NCBI GenBank assembly: GCA_945859605.1
Contig: OX243824.1
Span: 5,696,313-5,760,312 of the forward strand
DNA: 64,000 nt
Source of the DNA: Lumbricus rubellus
Lineage: Eukaryota; Annelida; Clitellata; Crassiclitellata; Lumbricidae
Direction: 5' to 3'
Below are positions 21,593 through 32,420 of the stretch, in pieces; within the stretch, counting starts at the first letter, position 1; the number at the start of each line of letters is the position of its first letter. A program made the translations under genes and the position numbers. The notes below the pieces were generated by a model. The model made no database searches and was not told the DNA's origin. It saw only the letters and a list, made by a program, of their open reading frames with translations.

Positions 21593-24547
21593 TCAGCGCG
21601 CAACCTGAACGTCCGCTCGTTTCCTATTCAACAGAATCTGCATCAGCGAATAGAACAGCTCGATGATTTCCGCGGCCGTCAGAACCGATATTCCCAGCCA
21701 GAGATTCAACGATCCGCCGAGATTCGAAGCCATCGTGTCCCAGGACATCGCTAAGATGTCCGTTACCGTCGTGACACTTCTCTCATTCATCTTTACCGTC
21801 ACCTGAAGGAAATTGTCCTCGATCAGCTTCAGGTCGCGAACACGTTTCAGTGTGTCCCCACCGCTAGGTCGACTTTCCTCCGTGTTGAGGGTATCATATA
21901 CGGAAAACTTAGCGTCATAACGAGTGTTTCCTTTCAAATATCGATTGTAGAAGGCCAGCTGATACACTGAGCTGGGCCATCGCGCTTCAGATACTCCGAA
22001 CTGGTAGCTGATCTCAGAGCACTGGACAGGACAATCGCAGATCTCTTCATTGGGATTGACGTTCCACCAGCACTTGAGAAGCTTCCATATATCACCGATT
22101 ACTTTATCGTTTGTATACATATATATAGGTGGCACGTCACGCAAGAACTGCGAGACGTTCAAGCAGAACGTTCCATTGACAGATTGGAGTTCCGCTTCGC
22201 TGAAGAACTCGAACGTGTCGATACACTTGCACGCTTCAATGATCTGTTGCTGTCGGCAGATACTGATGCAAGTCGCTTGGTCGTATGGAAGGGAATTGCA
22301 GGGATTCGAATCCATGAAATGCCGTTCGGTGCAGTTTCCTTTCTGGTTTGCCAGACGAGTTATATTCGTCTGCTTGACGTTTATCGTGAGATCAGAGCCT
22401 GGCGCTACAAAAATGGATGTCTTGGTGTCGGGTTTCGTACCACGAGGGTGGACCATGACACGGACTCCTGTGGACATTGGCATCCGTGTCCAGCTGTAGA
22501 AGGAATCAATGACATCGGACCAGAAATCATCAACGAACAACATCACCTTGAGAAGTGCGGCATCCTTAAGGTTGGGCCGAATTCGAACGCATCTCTGTAG
22601 CGGACGGTCATGCTCGAGGAGCAGTGAACAATCCACCCCGTTGAACAGGTCCCACTGGTTCGCTCTACACTCAACTACGAATCCTTCTGCATTTGGGTCG
22701 GCCTTTATGTCGATGTTTTGATCGAGGGTGTTGACGTTGTATACGATCAGCGAACGAAGAAAGTACCAGAATCCCTCGCTTTTCGTGAAAACCTCCGGGG
22801 ATAGTGTGCTATTACGTAGGTAGTCGAGTCTCTGCAAGTAGCTGTTGTATCGTTCATCGAAGTTCTTTCTGTCGGATATTGGAAAGAGGTTGCAGACGGT
22901 GATGTCTGGAAAGTTGGGTGACGTCTGAATGACGGCCATGTTTTGAACCACTGCGTAGCTGTAGTAGTTGATCAGGACCGTTACAACCTGCACTGCAGAG
23001 AAACAAGTTACTTTGATACCCTGATTATACGTCTGAGTTTTATACCTACCCCCGCTGCAGGGCTGTTTTTAAGGAATCTTTAGATCTGCTCAACTCCTTC
23101 TTTCCTTTCCCATCATCCATGGTAAATTACTTCCAATCGGATGACAATGAACTTTTTGCTAGTTTTAACTGTACAGAAGTGCTTCTACAACTGCACATAT
23201 TTGTGTACAACTGCAGGCAAAAAAAGTCCTGCGGCCGCTGCCTGTGTGTGTGGTTGTATACAGAAACCTTCTAAACTTGAATCCGTTAACATTTTAATAA
23301 GGAATAGTGAAATATAGTAAATCAAGATTATGCTGGAAGCTTTTCCTATCCATTCGCATAACTTAATAATTTATACACACGCATTATAACGTCCTCGGCT
23401 CGATACGCGGTGCTTTCTATTCAAGAGCAAGGCTGATTTTGTGCAAAATTTCTACTGAATTCTACTGGCTGTTCGTGAATATTTTATCATGATTGCTGAA
23501 TGTCATTCTCCTCGATTGTTAACAGCTTGGCAATAATTTATACACGCGCATTATAACTTCCTCGGCTCGATACTCGGTGCTTTCTATTCAAGTCCAAAGC
23601 TGATTTTTTACAAAATGTCTACTATAATACATTGATCAGATATTCTACTGGCTGTTCGTGAATATTTTATCGCGGCAGCTTTGCAATACCCTCCTTTTTG
23701 CAATAATTCAACCAGGTTTATTTTGCAATCAAATCCAATAAATCAAGTTTACATGTAAGGTATATAACTAATAATTGTATGCAAGTAAGCTACAAGAAAC
23801 GAAGCTCTTATAAAGGGGTTAAGAATACCGTTAGGTAGGAATACAAAAATAATTATCAATTTATTTATAAGAAAATTATATGATGACCTTAACTAGAGTA
23901 GATTTTGCAATTGCAAAACATGCAGTGATCAATGGAATAGTGGAAAAGCAGAAAGCACAAAATACAAAAATGGTAACCGTTTAAAAAAAGAAAACAACAG
24001 ACTCAGAGCAGACAACAGGTTGGCATGCAATTATAATATTGATTTTGTTCATTGTTCACACGTAAATGCAAGTTCACGTAAGGAAAAATACTAGAAAAAT
24101 AAAGAAAGGGTAAGAAAAAAACCACGATAAACCAAACAAAATCAAGCAACTAAAAACGATTATGATTACTCAAGTATATATTCACGTATTGACTTTCAGA
24201 ATAGGTACAAGTCTGAATGAATACGAATAATATTATTGTATCACTAAATGTCGAAACACGATGAAAGCAAACGATTAGACACGATTAACCGAACAAATTC
24301 AAGTAAAATGTGACTCCTGTTTACAGTATACTAGAGACCCTCACAAAATGACTTATCACTGAGTGCTTGATACTCAATGAAAGAAAGAGACAATCACCTG
24401 GAAGAGGAGTAGCGCAAGGCAGACGACCAGAAAGATGATCCAACTGCTGCGAGCCACACCTTGCTTTGCCCTCACAGTTCGTCCAATGCCCTTGACCGTC
24501 GTATTCTCGGAAAACTTGCGCAACTCTCGACTCACTTCTGGCAGCAT
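21593..24547 (-). CDS. DEG/ENaC-family sodium channel subunit, paralogue 3
   Basis: Exon 1 is 24398-24547. I translated it from the minus strand: it begins MLPEVSRELRKFSENTTVKG and ends LLLFQ at donor CAG|GTGATT. Exon 2 is 21593-22987 (acceptor GTGCAG|GTTG). The phase-0 intron is 1410 bp, the longest of the set, enlarged by a MITE and a 165-bp-period duplication. The protein is 514 aa. TM1 is about 35-56, FPDITVCN follows it, PYDQATCISICRQQQ opens the cysteine-rich region, CDCPVQC and WPS follow, and TM2 is 474-502 with G-I-S at 482-484. The C-tail is only 12 aa. The HG motif is KG as in its paralogues. It is most similar to paralogue 4; for example both share VECRANQWDLFNGVDCSLLL. A TATATA-containing insertion adds residues around IYMYTND (codons near 22115-22135). 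The reading frame is intact throughout. Confidence 0.95.
23058..23231. mobile_element. hAT-type MITE, GGGCTG family, in intron of channel gene 3
   Basis: It begins CAGGGCTGTTTTTAAGGAA and ends AGTCCTG, and is collinear with 7192-7384. The flanks share only CGCTG, so the TSD is degraded. It lies about 70 bp from the exon 2 acceptor. Confidence 0.8.
23364..23671 (-). repeat. tandem duplication, ~167-bp period, in intron of channel gene 3
   Basis: Two copies (about 23364-23490 and 23531-23671) share AATAATTTATACAC.CGCATTATAAC, CCTCGGCTCGATA, CGGTGCTTTCTATTCAAG and CTACTGGCTGTTCGTGAATA. It contributes to the longer intron of this gene. Confidence 0.85.
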
Positions 24548-25403
24548 GGCTTCTTCTATTGTAGCTAGAAACTTCTTTTATTTACTTTAGACCTATTATA
24601 GGCCTATAATTTATTGCACTTACTTTATGCTCAGAGGCAGTTAATTCAATTTCGAGGAAAACATTGTGTAGAGACAAGTCCAAGACCGTTGAAGGGAGTC
24701 TGCTCAGTTGGAGCGAGTCAGCAATCGATGGATTTTAGGACCAGTGCGGTGCTGGTATAATAGGACACCACAACAAGCTGTAGTATAATATGTTTCTTGG
24801 TAGCTCTGACGCACTATCGCCACCGCTATGTCAAATCCATTTTATGCCCGCTTTATTATTATAACAGAAAACCAAAACACTCAACCGCAGTAGTCCAGTA
24901 GTCCAGGTCAAACTTCAACGTCATCCACTTCTCTCTCAGATACAAAAACGAATCACAAAAACGTCGGTCTATAATAGATACGTCGCATTTCGAACTCTTC
25001 TTTTGCCACGTCTTCGAACTGGTGTCCTGCTGAGTTTAAGACGTGCCATAGATCTATAGAAACGCGAATACCTTTGCGACATCGAAACTCGGCGCAGGTA
25101 ATGTACAATGTACATGTACGTATCTATAGCACGGATGCCTTTGCGGTGTAGATACTCATGTACGTATACGAACCATAACATTTACGATAATTAGACTCGA
25201 TATTAGTCTTTCCCACGCCGACTCTTTGTGATAATAACATATAATGGCCGTCTGCAATGGGCGTGTCCACTGTCCATCCCCTCCATTACCTACTGCTATA
25301 GCAGCTTTGTTGCTGTCCATCCAACAGGTGTGTGTCAGCATCACCAGCAGTCATAAAATACGGAGACGGCTGGTTCCCTGAAATGAGGCGTTTGTTGATG
25401 CAC

Positions 25404-25441
<38 letters not shown>

Positions 25442-26373
25442 TGTGCCTTTGGCGAATGACATGGACAAAACTGTGGAGCCGTGAACATCAGACGTCGAAT
25501 AATCGTTCACAACTGATTTTATTAGTCCGCTTCACCGGTTTTCGTGTGCTCAAAGAGAAATCATTTTCACTAGCGATACACTGTGTAGCACACGTTCATT
25601 TTAGCTTCTACGTGTGTGTGTGTGTGGAGGGGTGGGGGAGTGGGGGGTTAATTGACCAAGCCCGTTGAAACCGGCTTCCCAGTTGCGAACAAATCGGAGT
25701 GGTGATTATTTTTATTTATGGCCTGTTTTAGCGACAGACAGGGCTGAATGAAAACGAGATTCATTAATTTAATAAAATGCATTTGTACACATTTCTGATA
25801 GAGGCCCCACGACCTACGGAGAATTGTTCGGGGGGGAGAGAGGCAGCCTGGCCGCGAACTGTGATGAATTGTGGGGTAGGGGTGAGGTCCTTGAAAACGG
25901 CTGCCGGTTTGAATGGGCAGTATGCCGTTTCCGATCCATTTTATGGACCTTACTATGGCCTACACGATTGATGTTTTTCGCTTGAAATCCGAAACCATGC
26001 CTGCGCGTTTGTATGGGTGACTCCCGTTAAGGTCCACTTTTACGACCATAATAGCTAAAAGATTGATCTTTAGTGTGAAATTATATAGCGCACTCTGAGA
26101 ATGGAGTTCCCTTTCGTGTAACGTAGGCTACGTTACTCTGTCTATTCAATTGGCATTGATATGCGCTGTGTATACTGTATAAGCCGTCTCGACATCTCAT
26201 CGATATGACGTGTGCGCATGCGCATTAGGCAGTGGGTCGAGTCAATTCTGCTCTAGATATCCTATAATTATTCACTGAGTTCAGCAGAGCTGTTGTAAGC
26301 ACACAACATGCGTGGCTTAAGTTTACGAAGTTTGAACAGTAAAAATTAATAATTATTGCTAAACTTTGTATAC
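24548..26373. other. upstream region of channel gene 3, mostly unrecognised
   Basis: No supported gene. It contains a (CAG)n tract (25407-25441) and a short (GT)n patch at about 25613. The open frames across the CAG tract are repeat artefacts. Confidence 0.5.
25407..25441. repeat. (CAG)n trinucleotide repeat
   Basis: About 11 uninterrupted CAG units. They are not in a supported coding context. Confidence 0.95.
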
Positions 26374-26377
26374 TTAA

Positions 26378-27386
26378 CCCTCAGATTACCAGAATTTTTT
26401 TGATACACTGAGTACCAGTGGGGTCAAAAATGACCCCAACTCAATTTTTTCAATAAATTCTTTGTTTTTTGCTTTTTTAATAATTGCCAAAAATCAAATA
26501 GTAGTAAAGCAATTGGAACATGTTTAGGCTGTTGAAATTAATTAAATTTTTCATAGTTATAGGTATGTTTTAGTGTTCAAAGTGTTCGAGTGTTCAATGT
26601 CGAAAACTAACATAGAAAATATCCTGTCATTGCAGCTACAGTTTGCAGTTCATGCATGTATACTGGGCATGTTCTTTTCACACATTGCATGTACAGGTTG
26701 CACAGATTTTGGCCTTTTTATCCTTTCTCCTTGGACAAATGGAACATCGTGCACGTTTCTTCCACAGGGTTGGAGGCGACATTTTGATCAGCCGTTGTAC
26801 TGCATCACCATTGCTGTTCCCTTCCGAGCTGCAGGAGAAAAACTCGTATTCTGTGCGTTGTCTGCGCATGCCACTCCTTTCTGTTCTTTCGAATAGTGCC
26901 CAGAAGAGTCGTTTGTTTCTCAGCCAGTTTTTGAGCAAGTCTGAAACTTGTGAAGAAGTTTTCTGTGGTGACATGTCGTCCAGAACCTGCCATATTTCGT
27001 GTTTGGTCGAGCACAACAGGGTCTCCTTGGTTCCGTTCGATTTCCTGGCCTATACTGTATATAAATTAGTATCTAATACAGATTTTCTTCAGATAATACT
27101 ATAGAAAGGATTTATAAATTATAATTGTGAATTATTTCAAATAAAACCATTAAAAGTATTCAAAAAAGGTATTGGGGTCAAAAATGACCCCTCTGGTACT
27201 CAATGCTATAAAAGATTGCCAGCGCCCTCTGGTGATACAAAAGAGAAATATTAATTGATATTTCGATAGAGACTAAGTACATCTTGAAAGTCACAAATTT
27301 TAAATAAATTTGCACGAACAGATTTTGCGCAGTGTACAGTCAAAGTTGGCTTGGGGTCATTTTTGACCCCACTGGTAGTCGCAGGG
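26378..27386. mobile_element. piggyBac-type element (TTAA-flanked) with transposase remnant
   Basis: TTAA at 26374-26377 and 27387-27390 flanks a 1009-bp element with ends CCCTCAGATTACCAG and CTGGTAGTCGCAGGG. The palindrome GGGGTCAAAAATGACCCC occurs beside both ends (about 26412, 27175 and 27352). A minus-strand frame inside resembles the Cys-rich C-terminus of piggyBac transposases, so this is an internally deleted relative rather than a true MITE. Confidence 0.85.
26678..27016 (-). pseudogene. piggyBac-type transposase C-terminal fragment
   Basis: The 112-codon frame ends in a basic, Cys-rich stretch, RARCSICPRRKDKKAKICAT followed by CTCNV, and then a TGA at 26678-26680. Past the stop the same frame continues with KEHAQYTCMNC before a second stop. 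Family knowledge: piggyBac transposases end in a cross-brace zinc-binding domain of paired CxxC motifs, and the TGA sits where a ligand Cys would be expected. The N-terminal and catalytic DDE regions are missing. It is inactive and explains why the host element is non-autonomous. Confidence 0.6.
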
Positions 27387-27390
27387 TTAA

Positions 27391-28118
27391 GCCACTCGTC
27401 TTACGTGTTGCGTGCTCAAAATTCTGTTGAACGCAGTTATTTGTCAGATATCGAGGGCAGAATTGACTCGTTACACTGCGTATGCGCACACGACATAATC
27501 AATGAGATGTTGCTTACACCGTATAACATGGAGAGTGAATTTCAAGTTTCCTCTACTTTGAGACCTTATACATCAAACTCTCCATTCACAAATTGTATAA
27601 TTGCCTATAGCCATCTACATGTACTTGTATGTTCTGTTGTATAATTAAAGGTAAACTTCTGAACTTCGAGGGGAGGCCTGTATAAAGTAATTGTTTTTGT
27701 ACAGTGTGTTAAATTGTATTAAAAAAACTCAACGTCGCATATTTATGTACAGAAAAATGCTGTTGTTTCATTTCAACATCCATAACCTAGTCGCTAAGAT
27801 TCCATGAATAAAGTTGGTCAATTGAAATTACCTAAACAGTCAGAAATGGATAGTGAACAGAACCGAAAACGTCATCAATAAATGAATACTTTGATGTGAT
27901 ATTCGCTTAAGAAATATCCTTTACTGAATAGATTGACCTGCAACCGAAAGTAAACTTACACGCAGACTCTTTAATGATCTACTTCACAACTTGAGAGACG
28001 TGCATGCAGATATCATACGTCAACAACTATAATAGTTATTCACTAAAGTCAGCCAGAAAATACCCGGTAACTCAATTATTCTTAAAACGAGTTAGCAATG
28101 ATCAATCGCAGCGTTAGG
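27391..28118. other. non-coding 3' flank of channel gene 4
   Basis: AT-rich. No gene or element recognised. Confidence 0.45.
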
Positions 28119-30302
28119 TCATTTCAGAGTTGAAGTTTTCATGGTTTCTTCCACCTTTCGCGATACTTCAACGTTCGTTCTGTTTGCATTCAGCAGAATC
28201 TGCATCAGCGAATAGAACAGCTCGATGATTTCCGCGGCCGTCAGAACCGATATTCCCAGCCAGAGATTCAACGATCCGCCGAGATTCGAAGCCATCGTGT
28301 CCCAGGACATGGCCAGGATGTCCGTTACCGTCGTCACGCTCCTTTCATTCATCTTTACCGTCACCTGAAGGAAATTGTCCTCGATCAATTTCAGGTCGCG
28401 AACACGTTTTAATTTGTCCGCACCGCTAGGCCGACCGTCCCCCGTACTGATGGCCTCGTACGGGGAGAACTTGGCAGCGTAGTTAGCGTTTTCTCGGAGG
28501 AATCTATCGTAGAAGGCTAGTTGATACACAGAACTGGGCCAACTTGCCCCAGATACACTAGACTCATAGTTGACCTCTGAACACTGGACAGGACAGTCGC
28601 AGATTTCTTCGTTGGGATTGATGTTCCACCAGCATTTAAGCAAAGTCCAGATGTCGTCGATTACCGTTTCGTTCATGAGAGGAACACTCAGGAACTGCGA
28701 GACGTTCAAGCAGAACGTTCCGTTGACCGATTGGAGTTCCGCGTCGGTGAAGAATTCGAACGTGTCGATGCAATGACACGTTTGAATGATCTGTTGCTGT
28801 CGGCATATACTGATGCAGGTCGCCTGATCATAGGGAAGCGATTGCAAAGGATCAGAGTATATCGTGCGACGGTTGGTACAGTTTCCCCTCGGGTACGGTA
28901 GACGAGTTATATTCGTCTGCTTCACGGTGATGATAAGATCAGAGCCTGGCGCTACAAAAATTGATGTTTTTGTGTCGGGTTTCGTACCACGGGCATGGAC
29001 CATGACGCGGACTCCTGTGGACATTGGCATCCGTGTCCAACTATAGAAGGAGTCAATGACATCAGACCAGAAATCATCGATAAATAGCATCATTTTGACA
29101 AGAGCAGCATCCTTAAGGTTGGGTCGAATTCGGACGCATCTTTGCAGAGGTCGATCATGTTCGAGAAGCAGTGAACAATCCACCCCGTTGAATAGGTCCC
29201 ACTGGTTCGCTCTGCATTCAACTACGAACCCTTCTTCATTTGGATCGGCCTCTGCGTCGATGTTTTGATCAAGGGTGTTGACGTTGTATACGATCAGCGA
29301 ACGAAGAAAGTACCAGAATCCCTCGCTAGAGGTACCTGTGAAATCCTTTGGTGACTGTTCGTTACGACGCAGGTAGTCGAGTCTCTGCAGGTAACTATGG
29401 TAGTTCTGATCGAAGTTCTTTCTATCTGATATTGGAGAGAGGTTGCAGACTGTGATGTCTGGGAAATCCGGTGACGTTTGAATGACGGCTGAGTTCCTGA
29501 TGACGACGTATTTGTAGTAATTCGTCAGGACGGTCACCACCTGCAAAGAAAAAGTCTAAATGGCGGCAGTTATGAACACAGCGGATGAAGATCCTGTTCA
29601 CGACCTTGCAACACCTCGAGCTCTCTCCTCTTCGGCAAGGGGGAGCTTTTGGTTCCGCAATCTTGCATTTCAGACAATCAGCGTTTAGCCCTTTGATTGT
29701 GGGTCCCTGGGCTTTTTTAACGTGCAGTTGTACAAGAAATGTGCAGTTCCAAATGGATTTATGCAGTTGTAGAAGCACTTTTGTACAGTTAAAACTAGCA
29801 AAAAGGTCATTCTCCTCCGATTGGAGGTAATTTACCATAGAGGGTGTGAAAGAAAAGAAGGATTTGTGCAGTTTAAAAAATTCCTTGAAAGCAGCCCTGC
29901 TGCATGACGCTCAAAACTTTGTGATTGATGCTCTCAGCGATTTCTACCCGAACCCAGGGTGAGAATTGCCGAGGGGATCAGGGTGGTTTCAACCCCTCAG
30001 TCTTTCTTAGAGCCCCATAGTAAAGTCTGTTTTTTACACCTCAATTCCAAGCGGATGATGGTCCAACCCCCAGTTATTTTTCCACAATTCTCACACTGCC
30101 GGAACCCGATTGTTTCTGGAGACAACGTTCATGAATGAAAGGATGCACTGACCTGGAACATGAGCAGCCCCAGGCAGACGACTAGGAAGACGATCCAACA
30201 GCTGCGTGCCACTCCGTTGTTAGCTCTAACCGTTCGTCCTATTCCTTTGACCGTCGTGCACTCTGCGAACCTGCGCAACTCACGACGCATCTCTGGCATC
30301 AT
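28119..30302 (-). CDS. DEG/ENaC-family sodium channel subunit, paralogue 4
   Basis: Exon 1 is 30153-30302 (donor CAG|GTCAGT) and exon 2 is 28119-29540 (acceptor TTTGCAG|GTGG). The phase-0 intron is 612 bp, the shortest. The protein is 523 aa. I chose the start at the Met of MMPEMRREL because it aligns with the 50-codon first exon of the other three. An in-frame ATG 6 codons upstream (30320) could be used instead. It has KG at 19-20, TM1 about 35-56, FPDITVCN after TM1, GVRVMVHARG, PYDQATCISICRQQQ, CDCPVQC with WPS, and TM2 at 471-499 with G-I-S at 479-481. The C-tail is 24 aa. The central ectodomain matches paralogue 3 closely, marking the pair as the youngest duplication. It is the last copy: no channel sequence is visible to the right. 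Confidence 0.95.
29707..29899. mobile_element. hAT-type MITE, GGGCTG family, in intron of channel gene 4
   Basis: It begins CTGGGCTTTTTTAACGTGCA and ends AGCAGCCCTG, collinear with the copy in the gene 1 intron. It has no recognisable TSD, so the insertion may be older or its flanks altered. It lies about 165 bp from the exon 2 acceptor. Confidence 0.8.
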
Positions 30303-30424
30303 GTTATCTATCAATATCAAATCTAATTATTTTAAATTTTTCTTTTACAATTTATAAATACCGTTTATAAATCCCTATTCAAGAAATTGAAAATTATGAA
30401 AACATCCGTTTGCAATCATAATTA

Positions 30425-30610
30425 TGGTACCAGAATGGAGGTCCCCGACTAACGTCATATGCTACTAGGATGGTGGTGTTCGACAAGAGTCATATGGTAC
30501 CAGAATGTAAGTGCTCGAAAAAGGGTATCAGAATGTGGGTGCTCTACTAAAGTTATTTGGTACCAGAATGGAGGTCTCCGACTAAAGTCGAATGGTACGA
30601 TGGGAGTGAG
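30425..30610 (+). repeat. degenerate ~40-bp minisatellite
   Basis: Four to five imperfect units contain GGTACCAGAATGGAGGT followed by CTCCGACTAAAGTC-like sequence. Confidence 0.75.
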
Positions 30611-30739
30611 TTGACTGTTGTATTATTTTATTGCAATTACTTCTGATTCATAGACAGCTAAGGTGATACCGAGATAATTGTGCGTACATCATTTTGTCCA
30701 CGTGTTTGATTCTTGCAAGGCATCAGCCTGGCATACCCC

Positions 30740-31110
30740 CTGTGCTATTGGAAAGATAACTGCCGTACGACAAGCTCATCGTGTAGAGATTAAGAGCAAG
30801 AGGAAGACAAACTTGGATGGACAATGTGAGGATCTAAAAGCGCAGGGCGTGGCCACGAAAGATGCCGTGAATAATAATGTATGTGTCCTTGTTATAACTC
30901 CCCTTCAAGAATTCTACTCAGAAACGCTCCCGACTACAGCGCGGACACTGGATTGGAGTTTCACATTGAAGCGCTGAGCAATTGCGAGTGAAGGGCTTGT
31001 CCAAGGTCCCTGCGATAAGGGATAAAACCGGAGATAGAATTGTTTGTAGAAGTCGTTAAAGCCTCATCGTCTGACGAAACAGATATTGAATTGGACATGC
31101 GCACACAATT
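30740..31110 (+). pseudogene. LINE 3'-end remnant interrupted by a SINE
   Basis: The plus strand encodes HRVEIKSKRKTNLDGQCEDL then KAQGVATKDAV, which resembles the RSRGRPKxxWxDNVxxDLxxxG region of LINE ORF2 C-termini. The same LINE tail resumes after a SINE-1 fragment at about 30893-31012. It is broken and inactive. Confidence 0.6.
30893..31012 (-). mobile_element. SINE-1 fragment
   Basis: Antisense SINE-1 body: CTACTCAGAAACGCTCCCGA, GCGCGGACACTGGA, AAGCGCTGAGCAATTGCGAG, CTTGTCCAAGGTCC. The tRNA-like head is missing. It is inserted within LINE sequence. Confidence 0.7.
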
Positions 31111-31654
31111 ACCATTATCACCTATAATTATTTTGTCAAGCAACGACTCATGACTTTTTCAAGAATCCATTCACAGTAACCGACTCAACAGCTGAGAATT
31201 TGAATCGACAGGCTTGTTCTTCGACTGTTACTTATTTGCGAATATCAAACTTAAAACAGGTGTCTAATGAATGGATAGATGGGTTCAGATTTGACGAGGG
31301 AGGAGGAGGATCCAGATTTGACGCGTGCTTATTGCAACAGAGGCCGCTGTCCTCGACAAATTTTTTTGGGCATATTACAGCACAAGAACTGCTGTTTTTC
31401 ATAACGGTAGCTGGTTTACTAGACACAATACCGTTGTGTCTATCAATTATTTACAAACCCCTTTTGAATTTTAGGTTCTCCCTATAAATACAGGCAAGCG
31501 GCATAAAGTTATGAATAAAATAAAATAATAATTTCAATATTTATAGAGAGAATCTTACTTTTAAAAGAGGTGTTTGACGTATGATACAGTTCTTACATTA
31601 ATTTTTTGATACGATGAAATACAAAGTATCGTATGGATGGATTCATAGTTTAAA

Positions 31655-32360
31655 AGGGGATGACTGATGAAAATACTGCATTGGAAGATCTATAGAAGAA
31701 ACAGTATACGCAACGAAATGACTCGTGGCGAACAAAGAGAAACTACAACAGAGATAAGGTCAGGAAGACTCAAGTGGTTCCGTCACTTAACAAGAATGGC
31801 AGATAATAAATTGCTATCAGTGGCCCTATGTCATGGACAGGGATGCCACTCTGAATTTTGAAAAAAGGTCAGATCGGGCCGAAAAAAAGGCTAGAAAAGG
31901 CTAGATCGAGAATTTTGGAGAAATACATGGATTTTTCAATTTTTCGCGCTTGAAATTCAAATTTCTAATGAACTTTTTAGTCATCCAACCAAAATTTGGT
32001 TCCATTCCTGAGAAAAATTTCTGATGACCTTTTTTAGTCTTTCGCTCCAAAATAAATCTATAACTTTTGGGTTCCGTATTCACAACATTTTCGACTTTTT
32101 TCACGTCTTTTGTGCATTTTCACCTAGCAAAGCCAATTTTTATGCGTAAAAAGTGGAAAAAAACCGTCGTGAGAAAAAAAGGCTAGATCCTGACAAAAAA
32201 AACCTAGAAACCTAGATAAGGCCGAAAAAACCTAGATCTAGGTGGAAAAAGCTATGAGTGGCAACCCTGGTCATGGACATGTGGAGGGAGCAATAAGAAT
32301 AAGATGAATGCTTGAATGGCCAATGCGAAGGAGGACCTAAGAGAGCAGGGCATGGACATG
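31655..32360 (+). pseudogene. LINE ORF2 C-terminal remnant split by a hAT element
   Basis: The frame at about 31667-31837 reads EIRSGRLKWFRHLTRMADNK, matching the common GHLxWxGHVxRMxxxR pattern of LINE ORF2 proteins. Matching tail sequence (DLREQGMDMG) resumes at about 32325 beyond the hAT insertion. It is degenerate and not functional. Confidence 0.6.
31838..32269. mobile_element. hAT-type MITE, GCCACTC family
   Basis: The 432-bp element has ends CAGGGATGCCACTC and GAGTGGCAACCCTG. The perfect 8-bp TSD is GTCATGGA (31830-31837 and 32270-32277). The interior contains GATGACCTTTTTTAGTC and AGAAACCTAGAT iterations. A right-end remnant of the same family is visible at about 40100-40190 (TAGGAGTGGCATCCCAG). 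Confidence 0.92.
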
Positions 32361-32363
32361 GGC

Positions 32364-32420
32364 CAGGGCTTAAAGTGTGGCTAGACGGTCATGGACGGCG
32401 TCCATGCACTTATTTCGCTG
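32364..32420 (+). mobile_element. end fragment of a CTTAAAGTG MITE
   Basis: It begins CAGGGCTTAAAGTGTGGC and includes the palindrome CATGGACGGCGTCCATG (32390-32406). The complement matches the right ends of the elements at 52657-52833 and 59856-60032. The other end is missing here. Confidence 0.6.

Noticed and set aside
30303..30320. Extended N-terminus of channel gene 4 (MILIDN before the aligned Met)
   Set aside because: The in-frame upstream ATG exists, but the 50-codon first exon of the three paralogues aligns with the second Met. Kept only as an alternative.
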